Source of the DNA: Tenodera sinensis
Taxonomy: Eukaryota > Arthropoda > Insecta > Mantodea > Mantidae
Length of the DNA stretch: 64,000 nt
Assembly (NCBI GenBank): GCA_030765045.1
Contig: CM060965.1
Location: 63,194,787 to 63,258,786 of the forward strand
Reading direction: 5' to 3'
The notes under the pieces are model-generated. The model had not been told where the DNA came from and made no database searches. It saw only the letters and a list, made by a program, of their open reading frames with translations. Positions 57,201 through 64,000 of the stretch are shown piece by piece (the stretch's first letter is position 1; every line of letters starts with the position of its first letter). Position numbers and translations under genes: made by a program.

Positions 57201-60200
57201 AAGGACGCGACTCAAAGATTTTGAAGAAAATAGCCCCACCCTAAACTACCCTTCACATGGAAACTTTTTCGAAAATTTTGATTTTCTTGAAAATGGCTCA
57301 AACGACGTTGATTAAAATGTCATGTTTGAGATATTTAGACGACAAATGAAATGTATATTTTGAATTTTCTGGCCATAGCCTATGTAGTCCATTTTACTCT
57401 GGATGACTTTTGAATAACTCATAAACCGTAAGAGACGGACAAAATCTTAATGTACAAAAAATGTAGATCTCCCTAAAACACAATTTATGTCCAAATAAAT
57501 TTTTTGTAGAGTGAACCATTTCGTAGATATTCCTTGTTATGTGTGTCAGTTTCGGATATGTTAAGCGTGCAAAGAGAACGGAATCTCAAAGCTTTAAAAG
57601 ATCTGACTATCGCTCAAAGCTTACTGTATTCTAATATTCCCCTTGCACCAATAAGGAAATAAATAATAAAATAATTTGGACAAATGTTTATCTCAACTAA
57701 CACGAAGAAGATATAGAAATAAGAGTTTGTAAGAATGGTTAGTACAAGAGTAGAGAAAGTCATGTGAGTGCAACACATCAGATTTTTAATATTTAAAGTT
57801 TATCAGCACTTTTTATCTACCTTCAGTACTCAAAAAGTAGAGCAGTTTGGCAATGCGCACTTTTCCTTAAAGCTATTTTCTATTTTCGATAACTTTCTGT
57901 ATCAAATATCGTAAGACATTTGGTTGCGAGAAGTGCCACAATCCTATATTATATACAGATGTCTTTAGCAACAATTAGACATTCTTGCATTCACAACACA
58001 ATACCGAATTATAATGTATGTTCACAAATATAAGCTTAGATATATGAGTGAGTATACTTATGCACATAATATACTTAATCAAGGCAGCAGTTCCTTGTGT
58101 CAGTTTCTTTCTCGCCATTTGCTCGATTTTGGGTAATTGAAGTGATAAAGGTAGAATCAGAAATAAAGCCGGGATTTGAACCAAGGATCTTCTGCTCTAC
58201 TTGCGGCTGCTCTTAAGCAGCTCAAAGAGAATTGAATGTTTTACTTCTGATTCTACTTTCAAAGTTTATCTACAAAGAGTTTGTGTGTTAAAACAATCAA
58301 GTAGCATTGATTGGCCTGATACTTGGAAACTGACCAGAGTTTGAGGTAGCTTATCCGGATGAATAACTTCTGGAATGCCCAAGCCGTTGTGGATAGTGGT
58401 GTTGCTCACTTGCCAAGAAGAACTGTGATCATCTTAAATATATGGTCTCATAGACGATATCTTTTAATTTGAGCGAATGTCCCATAAGGAACATCCATAT
58501 TGCCAAATCTAATATCTTTAAACGAGTAATTATTGTACGACTATATACATATATGTATATACCACTAAGGATTATCTACTTACCCGAGGGCTGGCTTGTA
58601 TAGGCCACTAGGTATATTACTTTCAAATGATCTTCCACTCGCTTTTCTTTTACGTGGCACATTTATACATCCTCTGTGTGCCCTTCAACATGCAATTCAT
58701 ACAATTTCCTATGATTGAAATATAAATGCAACGTATTATATTCACACTGTTTCCTCTACTAACTCTTCCTTTACGAGGGTGATGGTTTTTTTCCTTCTTT
58801 TTTTTTTAATTTTGTTTGAAAGCAATTTCTGAGGAACTAAAAGTTTCTATACAAATTCCCCATTATCTCAGAAACTACTTCACACTAAGAGCTGACATTT
58901 TCACCACATATTTGCATCTAAACCAGCTTTATTTTAACGAAAACGTTTTATGCATATGGGTTTGTAATTTCTTCAAATTTGTCCATAAAATTTTAAGTGC
59001 TTTATTATAAAAATCTTACATTTCCTTATAATAAATAGAAGTATTATAGTTTTCATCAATCAATTGTAAGGTACATGTATTGCTAAACATACCTTAAAAA
59101 TTTAGCTCATCTTAAATAGTTATTGAGACAACTTTAACATTGAAAACTTAACATTTCGACTCCCATTAATCTGCTGAATACGATACTTGATTCTTAAATA
59201 TGAGATCCAGGTAATGAACTGAATGAGAGATGGATACGAAGACTTCTCCAAGAGTTAGGGGTTAATGCGTTGTCTGCTTTTTATATATGAAATTAGACTT
59301 GTGATTTCCTTGGATTCAAACTCACCATTGAGAACACCACCTATTGATTTCGATAGTGAAGGAATTAGATTTTAAGCTAGTGCTTCACAACTGTTTTTAC
59401 TAAGAATTGCAATATCTTCTACAAAATGTGAAATATTAATGGAGCATGCCGAAGGAAATCTGATGTATTTGTTGTATAAAGAAATGGGCCTAACAGACTG
59501 CCTTGAGGAACTTCATAGAACATTGTTTTTATTTGAATTGTATTGTTTGATATCCCTTTTAGATGAATGAGAATGCATCACCAAAGAATATGCAGAAAAT
59601 TTCCGAAGGCAGCTGTGAATACTTTATTGCCATGTTATGGGGAAAAATTAGCTTTAGCTTGTGGTAATTCAACTTGCAAGACACCTCTGCCCTGTGGATA
59701 TTCGCAGTGAAATCATTTTTCTACCTTTTAACAACAGTAGATAGAAGTAGAGAAACGTTTGGAAGTTCTCTGAACCTAAGAAAAGTATTCTTGGAAAAAT
59801 ATGTATTTTTTATTCTTTTCTTTTTTCTGGTGTTTATCTCCAAGCTGCCCCTCAATTCAAGTGTTCGTTTTTCTATTATTTAAGAAAGTATGAAATGATA
59901 TTGATTAAAATGCCATATGCTTGAAATATTAGAATGTGTGATATGGTGAAGGATGTAATAATGAAATAAATGTCAAAATAAGTTGGGAACCTAAATTGCA
60001 AAACAATTGATAATCTTATTGACTGAAGGAAAATCACAAACACAAATTTCAGAAAGGAAGCGTGACACGACCTATGTTGCAATCTAACTCTAAGTTTTGT
60101 AATTGCTATTAAATACCTTTATAAGCATAGATGAAACATTAGGAATCATTGATGAGACTCTGGAATAGCACCACCTTATGTAACAGGCTTTTTTTCTGCT

Positions 60201-63200
60201 GTGTGGTTAAAACAATTTACTTACAAATTTTCTATATGTTTATGGAATTTCAAGTTTTCGTGAATTTCAAAAATGTATAATGATTAAAAGGTTTACAATA
60301 TTGGTTTAATGCACCATAAGCAAATTCAAATTATGGTACAGTTAGTTTCTTTTACCTAATAAAATTTCAGTGTTTAGCCCTTCTGGCACTTACAACCATA
60401 GGCAACTTAAATTACGATGTATCCCAACAATGAGCCCAACTTTCACGTCTTATTTTAATTTCGTATAGTATTAACTTTTCTTCAATGAAAAACTGAAGCT
60501 GTTAACAGTGAAGTATCACAAATCTAAAATAAAACAAATTCTTTAAAGACTAAAACCTAAACTTATGTTAGTATTTCAAGGCTGTTCCCTAGACGTTTTC
60601 ACTGATCACATTAATACTGTAGGCTCCAGCATATTTATGTTGAACGGCGTTGTGAGAAAGTGACCTCAATGCACTTGTGTGTTTACAGAGCGGTGTTTCA
60701 TTGAACTGGCTACTTTATCATTACAAGATGGAATAATTAATGTAACTGGGTTTTGGCTGCATGAGAACTCAGGGTGAAGATGTAATTTTTATCACTGTCA
60801 TCAATACAATAATTTTTTAAAAATGTAATGAATACAATAGCGAATTTGCAATATTTATGTTCTTTATCCAATGCTAAAGCCCTGCTTCAATTCGCTGCAA
60901 GTTCTTGAAAAATTACGCAGACTATAGTTTCATGATGTCTCCATCATATCTTTGGTGCTCTTGTTTATAACAGTTACCGTAGCTGCAAACACTCAATCAC
61001 TTAATATTTTTATGTATTACCCTCCAAATGCCACCGATCAATTGTATTAACATGTCTACTTTGTTTTCATAGGTGGGTAATATATTGAAATATTAAGTAA
61101 TTGAGCGTAGGTAGCTATAGTAACTGTTATAAACAAGAGTGCTGAAGATACGATGGAGTTATGAACCTATAGTCTGCATAATTTTTCAGGAACTTGCAGC
61201 AAATACTAAGATACCTAAGTGAAGCTTTTACTCTCTCAATAATTTGTTTTGCTTTTTATTAATTTCATGTTTTCAGACTTTTAAGCATTTAAAGAGCAAA
61301 CACTTTTTAAAGAAGCGAAGTAACCAATTACTTTAGTATAACTAAGGATATTTAAAGGATCCAATTTTGTATTATGTAAGATATATACAGTGTGTCAGTG
61401 AACAGCATAACCCGAAATGGAAAGCCAGAGAAATAACCATTTTGTTTTTGAGTCACACAGGTTTAGTCATACCAGGCAAAGGTTTTAAGAAAATACCATC
61501 TCAAACTATAGTTTAAATGGAAACATTTTCCCTATTTTTTTCAAGGATAGCTCAAACACTATGAATGAAATACGCTATAATCTATTTACTGTAAACATAA
61601 AGTAGATGTAAGCAGAAGCACATGGCGGAGATGAACCTCATTGGCTGGTGCGTTTTAATACTCTCGCATACTTCCAAAATATAGTACCATGGCTTATTTA
61701 GCTTCTTGCTTTACTTGCGTTCAATAAACCACTCAAATTGTTATAATATAGAATATAATGTAATGTAACATACTGCAATAACACACTTTATATTTTATTG
61801 CCAATTGCAGAACATCGAGTTCTCTTGTTTTGAATACCACATGCCCCACTGTAGCATTGGCATACAAAATGAAAGCAAGATCGAGTACAAGTGGTTTTCT
61901 TAAACACGTGCGAGCAAACCTTTAAAGAATGGCTAAAAGGTAATTATATTGATGTATTCAATGTTTTCGGAAAAATAACCTACCATGGCTACAAACAATC
62001 TGATAAAGTGTTTGCTTCGACTTTATATTGTTAGATATTAAAAAATACTTATTTATATAACTAAATTGAGTTTTCCTTAACTTTAGATGTTAGTAGCTGC
62101 ATTTTAATTTATGAGTTTTAGTGAACTGTAAAAACTGTAGCAGCTCTTAAATGTTAAATACTAAATATTTCTGGAAACATTCAGAGAAAAATGTGGCTAA
62201 ATATTCAAATATGAACCATAGCATATTTGGTTCTGTGCAAACAAAAGTTTACCATGACTGATATTAAAAAAGCAAAGGCTGCACTTTGGGATATAAGGTG
62301 CATATAGCATTATAAAGTATAAGATAACAATATGATGTTTGCTATTGTTTTATACAGAATTTCTACAATGCTTTGGAAATAATGTTTAGTTCCAGGGCAC
62401 TCATAGCATTAAAGTTTGATAACTCTCTGGATGTTAAGGCAAATACTTATATACCTAAGATGGTTTTATTGTGCATTATGTTTTAGCTGAAGAATGTATG
62501 CTGGCCACATTATCTTATCGATTATGTACAAGACTGCCCGTTCATTTGGAATGACTTTTCCAGGCAGGGCTATGTGACTTCTTTTGGTGAAGATATGCCA
62601 ATCTTTAATACATTCAACTGTAACTTGAAAGGCTTCCGAAGGCAGCCTACCGATCTCTACCTCAGACCCTTGATGTTAGGTGCACAAGAAAATCTTAAAA
62701 TCAAGAAAGTTGATGGACTGAACATCTGCTTGGGGCCAACCCTCTCAATTGATATCATCCTGCAATATACCGCAGAACTTTATGCCAAAGTTACACCCTA
62801 CAGTTCCTTCTTCGCCTTTCACTGGAGTAATAGTTTCAGTCACAATACTCTTAACTTGCCATCTGCATTAGACTACCGTTTCCATCACTTCTTCGCCGAG
62901 GAACTTCCAGAAGTTGGTCTTCTCAACAACACCATCGTGTTCTTTTTCAGTGACCATGGACTGCGAGTTGGAAAAATCCGTGAAACTTATGTTGGATGGC
63001 TTGAGGAGAGGTTACCTTTCCATTATATTTGGATACCAGAGTGGTATAGAAAGGAATACCCAAGAATTTTAAAGAACCTAAATCTAAACAGTAATCGTCT
63101 TACTTCTCCCTATGATCTTCACGCAACACTTCTGGATATACTGCGCACTAGTGATCCTACACAGACCACAACTAAGAGTGATGAGCGCATTACTCCTAAG

Positions 63201-63662
63201 TTTTGTCCAAAATGTTTAAGTCTGTTTGAAGAAGTTCCAAGAGTCAGATCGTGTGAAGAAGCTGGTATTTCTCCCGCTTGGTGTACGTGTACTCAATATG
63301 AAACACTGTCTACCAAAGACAAACGTGCTCAGAAGGCTGCGAAACACATGTTGGAAGAAATTCGGTGGAAAATAAGAGATTACACTAATGTGTGTGCTAA
63401 TTTAACTATCAACCACATTGTTAAAGTACGAGGTAAAATAATTTATATTCCAAATAAGTACAAAGATTACGTGGTGATGATTGAAACCTCACCAGGAGGA
63501 GCCCTTTTCGAGGCTACAGTCAGAGGCAATGTATCCAAGTTTAAGGTGCTTGGAAGCATTAGTCGTATCAACAGTTATCAAGAGCAGAGTTCCTGCATCA
63601 ACCATGCCATTCTTAAGATGTACTGTTACTGTAAAGATCTTCTGAATGCGAGATCAACATGA
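42725..63662 (+). CDS. DUF229 family alkaline-phosphatase/sulfatase-fold membrane protein
   Basis: Uncharacterised metazoan family, expanded in insects and nematodes, with the alkaline-phosphatase/sulfatase fold; substrate unknown. Coding exons 42725-42892, 50088 (or 50108)-50488, 56379-56721 and 62487-63662. With the 50088 start this gives 695 residues, usual for the family. A hydrophobic segment at about residues 8-23 predicts a type II signal anchor, so the enzyme domain would face the lumen or outside. Family signs are CRIPDIDPYHESI, then PNVLLLGIDSMSRLN (residues 245-259) bearing the first metal/nucleophile region, CPFIW near 321, GFRRQPTD, and a C-terminal metal site SDHG near 459-462 followed by EERLPF. 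A site often read as His-Asp is SHN near 422-424 here. It lies downstream of Hykk on the same strand with no evident functional link. Confidence 0.87.
43013..43913 (+). mobile_element. Internally deleted Tc1/mariner-like element
   Basis: Inverted repeats of about 40 bases: TATACTCTGTTCATCTAGAG then ATTAGAGGAGA on the left; the reverse of 43870-43915 on the right reads TATACTCTGTTCATCAAGAG then GTTAGAGGAGA. TA flanks both ends (43011-43012 and 43914-43915). It carries only the N-terminal part of a transposase gene. Located in DUF229 intron 1. Confidence 0.85.
43270..43705 (+). pseudogene. Tc1-like (DDE_3) transposase, N-terminal part
   Basis: The ORF MAEQVSVVKHKCGKPLRSGE to 43524 has a helix-turn-helix-like region (EDMMKLISEFTGVSVASIYS). 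After a frameshift near 43510 the translation continues AIRRKVH, a stop, then PDLPDLKRTGFEIVSRK and, after another frame change, VIVDRDDV. This order matches the N-terminal region of insect DDE_3 transposases, which continue into the catalytic core. That core is deleted here. Confidence 0.7.
44165..44965. mobile_element. Possible TIR element, about 0.8 kb
   Basis: AAGTACTTTTCAAATCGTAT TA at 44167-44188 recurs inverted at 44948-44970 (ATAATACGATTTGAAAAGTA). Related motifs CTTCAAACCATATTAAGTTC (44352) and CATCAAACCATATTATGTCC (44696) lie inside. No coding frame. Target duplication not found. Confidence 0.5.
45205..45290 (+). repeat. (TG)n microsatellite
   Basis: About 85 bases of TG following TGTGAGTGTG variants. 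Confidence 0.93.
46095..46375 (-). pseudogene. Coiled-coil fragment, possibly retrotransposon gag
   Basis: Minus-strand frame of about 90 residues rich in Met, Lys and Glu (NVNSRMVKMKTGMSDMKTEL, then VKEAMEELEGKVKDL) predicts a coiled coil. Such heptad-rich starts occur in insect LTR-retrotransposon gag proteins. No neighbouring pol was found, and an unrelated coiled-coil origin is possible. Confidence 0.4.
46480..48080 (+). repeat. Degenerate tandem repeat array, unit near 180 bp
   Basis: Similar units recur at about 46.5, 46.8, 47.0, 47.2, 47.3, 47.6, 47.8 and 48.0 kb. Each has GTGTGAATGTAATAC, TTTCTATTTCA, then a variant of ACAGAAAATTGTATGAATTG and GAGTGAGTAGAGAAAGAGAT. A reversed copy appears at about 58.64-58.78 kb. 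Confidence 0.7.
48458..48576 (+). mobile_element. 5'-truncated SINE, family A
   Basis: Perfect 13-bp duplication TTCAAATTATGAC at 48445-48457 and 48577-48589. It starts within the body at GTCAGTAGATTTACTGG, so the tRNA-like head was not copied. Confidence 0.92.
48600..50087. other. DUF229 intron 1, end; no gene recognised
   Basis: Contains a GGTGGTGGTGGCGGCAGTGG-type and GATGAT stretch near 49452-49506 and an A run at 49718-49739. Otherwise unremarkable. Confidence 0.4.
50088..50488 (+). CDS. DUF229 gene, coding exon 2
   Basis: Encodes KCRIPDIDPYHESIRY and the early luminal region typical of the family, ending at donor CAG|GTAATT in phase 2. The start is uncertain. Acceptor AAGCCAG ending at 50087 keeps phase 0 with exon 1 but has a poor pyrimidine tract. 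Acceptor CTTTCTTCTACAG ending at 50107 looks much stronger but would need an unseen small exon ending in phase 2. Confidence 0.82.
51150..52075 (+). repeat. Dispersed TIR repeat family, near-complete copy
   Basis: From TTTTTACTTTTTCTACTATG to AGTAGAGAAAGTCATGTGAG and CGCAACACATC. It carries a short TG stretch and a G run at 51307-51325, a T-rich tract near 51720-51770, and all shared blocks in order. No coding frame. Confidence 0.85.
52080..55073. other. DUF229 intron 2, left part
   Basis: Mostly unassigned AT-rich DNA. A short LINE-tail-like piece, AGCCAAAGCTGGATTTCTGA at 53484-53503, resembles the antisense LINE 3' end near 9.57 kb. Confidence 0.4.
55076..56283 (+). mobile_element. Mariner element, inactive
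   Basis: Inverted ends TTAGGTTATCTCATAAGTAA on the left and, reversed, TACTGTCTCATAAGTAATAT on the right, with TA on both sides (55074-55075 and 56284-56285). Length of about 1.2 kb is normal for mariner. Confidence 0.85.
55155..56215 (+). pseudogene. Mariner transposase pseudogene
   Basis: Frames switch repeatedly. The clearest part, near 55915-56110, reads QQDNARPYTV, then LLPHPAYSPDLAPSD, the second and third catalytic Asp blocks of a DD34D mariner enzyme, followed by a stop where HLFRSMAHFLPG would continue. Upstream SGRPK near 55400 marks the linker. Multiple stops and shifts; inactive. Confidence 0.88.
56379..56721 (+). CDS. DUF229 gene, coding exon 3
   Basis: Begins after ACATTTACAG with phase 2, matching exon 2, and ends at GAGCAG|GTAATT in phase 0. 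It encodes a beta-rich stretch and then RPNVLLLGIDSMSRLNLIR, the first metal-binding strand of the alkaline-phosphatase fold, ending LPNVAPILTGMDLEQ. Confidence 0.93.
57012..57790 (+). repeat. Dispersed TIR repeat family, near-complete copy
   Basis: Starts TTTTTACTTTCTCTACTGGT and ends GTAGAGAAAGTCATGTGAGT, then GCAACACATCAGA. It has only a short TG stretch (57106-57130), so it shows the family's length without an expanded microsatellite, about 770 bases. Confidence 0.87.
58640..58790 (-). repeat. Reverse copy of the 46-48 kb tandem unit
   Basis: ATTCATACAATTTCCTATG, TATATTCACACTGTTTCCTC and CTAACTCTTCCTTTACG are reverse complements of blocks in the array near 47.2-47.4 kb. Confidence 0.65.
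58800..60880. other. DUF229 intron 3, unassigned part
   Basis: AT-rich intron with no gene or element recognised. Short frames such as 58816-59010 lack support. Confidence 0.4.
60892..61203. mobile_element. Large palindrome (fold-back element)
   Basis: Two arms of about 130 bases: 60892-61025 and the reverse complement of 61071-61203, with roughly 80-85 percent identity by eye. Shared blocks include CTCTTGTTTATAACAGTTAC and ACTTAATATTT. The central spacer is about 45 bases. No coding sequence. Confidence 0.82.
61385..61640 (+). repeat. Diverged relative of the dispersed TIR repeat
   Basis: GTGTGTCAGTGAACAGCATA, then AACCCGAAATGGAAAG and AAACATTTTCCCTATTTTTT follow the same order as ACAGCATAACTCAGAAACGA and TGGAAAATTTTTCGAAAA in the better copies, but with many changes. 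Confidence 0.5.
61641..62486. other. End of DUF229 intron 3
   Basis: AT-rich, no feature recognised, ends in acceptor GTTTTAG. Confidence 0.5.
62487..63662 (+). CDS. DUF229 gene, coding exon 4 (terminal)
   Basis: The acceptor GTTTTAG ends at 62486, so the exon begins LKNVCWPHY about 90 bases before the first available in-frame start-like codon. Phase 0 joins exon 3 exactly, giving the family's usual junction of a LTGM segment followed by a short run to CPFIW. The exon holds the second half of the catalytic domain with SDHG and LEERLPF, then a cysteine-rich tail (CPKC, CEEAG, WCTC), and stops at TGA 63660-63662. It is unusually long for the family, which often has several introns here. Confidence 0.95.
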   Translation: MKNVCWPHYLIDYVQDCPFIWNDFSRQGYVTSFGEDMPIFNTFNCNLKGFRRQPTDLYLRPLMLGAQENLKIKKVDGLNICLGPTLSIDIILQYTAELYAKVTPYSSFFAFHWSNSFSHNTLNLPSALDYRFHHFFAEELPEVGLLNNTIVFFFSDHGLRVGKIRETYVGWLEERLPFHYIWIPEWYRKEYPRILKNLNLNSNRLTSPYDLHATLLDILRTSDPTQTTTKSDERITPKFCPKCLSLFEEVPRVRSCEEAGISPAWCTCTQYETLSTKDKRAQKAAKHMLEEIRWKIRDYTNVCANLTINHIVKVRGKIIYIPNKYKDYVVMIETSPGGALFEATVRGNVSKFKVLGSISRINSYQEQSSCINHAILKMYCYCKDLLNARST

Positions 63663-63865
63663 TAAGTTTAGTGCGAACTTCAGTGAATGTTTTGCCAAAT
63701 TGTTACAGCTTTAATGTATATACATGAATGTCATTTTTAGATTTGCACTTGTTTACGAAGTACCTGCATAACACGCTCAACTATTCATTTACAGTTATGT
63801 AATATGTTGATTATTGTGATTTATTCTGTACATGATGAAATCCAACTGAAGTTGTTACCTAAAGA

Positions 63866-63978
63866 AATAAAATATGTTATTTAATAATTATTTCTGTTAC
63901 TTGTGTGAAATGAGGGACAAGCTTCTCCACAATTTTTATTCCCAATGTATAGTTAATTCAAATCTCAAGAGAAATAAA
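63866..63978 (+). promoter_or_regulatory. Poly(A) signals of the DUF229 gene
   Basis: AATAAA occurs at about 63866-63871 and again at 63973-63978, roughly 200 and 310 bases after the stop codon at 63662. Either would suit the end of this transcript. Confidence 0.6.
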
Positions 63979-64000
63979 GAAACATACATCTGTCATTTGT

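Overview
This window looks like nuclear DNA from an insect with a large, repeat-rich genome. Three things point that way: two split animal genes with clear GT-AG introns, a degenerate array of the insect telomere unit TTAGG, and many arthropod-type mobile elements (mariner/Tc1, hAT, piggyBac, Penelope, Ty3/Gypsy, a LINE with RNase H and several tRNA-derived SINEs). The intron sizes and repeat density would suit a cockroach, termite, stick insect or orthopteran. The sequence alone does not name the species.

Two host genes lie on the plus strand. The first (about 1.36 to 26.95 kb) is hydroxylysine kinase (Hykk), rebuilt from seven exons whose phases all join; three short exons (16.0, 19.5 and 20.5 kb) were placed by reading the translation and checking splice phase. 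The second (about 42.7 to 63.66 kb, poly(A) signal near 63.87 kb) is a DUF229-family, alkaline-phosphatase/sulfatase-fold protein with an N-terminal membrane anchor, in at least four coding exons. The two genes appear unrelated in function.

Almost everything else is transposon debris. Hykk intron 1 (14.5 kb) holds a hAT element nested in a Tc3-like element, a 251-bp and a 772-bp hAT-type non-autonomous element with exact 8-bp target duplications, a 2.6-kb Tc1/mariner element that itself received a SINE, and another SINE. Later Hykk introns contain a mariner pseudogene, a fold-back element, a Ty3/Gypsy pol relic and SINEs. The intergenic region (27.5 to 42.7 kb) holds TTAGG-like DNA, SINEs, Penelope, hAT and piggyBac fragments, a GGY minisatellite, and a 5'-truncated LINE inserted with an 8-bp duplication into another repeat. 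DUF229 introns contain a deleted Tc1-like element, a degenerate tandem array, a mariner and a large palindrome.

The most interesting non-host signal is a dispersed family of roughly 0.75 to 0.9 kb, seen in at least seven places, with short inverted ends (ACTTTCTCTAC) and a built-in TG/CA microsatellite. I found no evidence of a novel multi-gene system.
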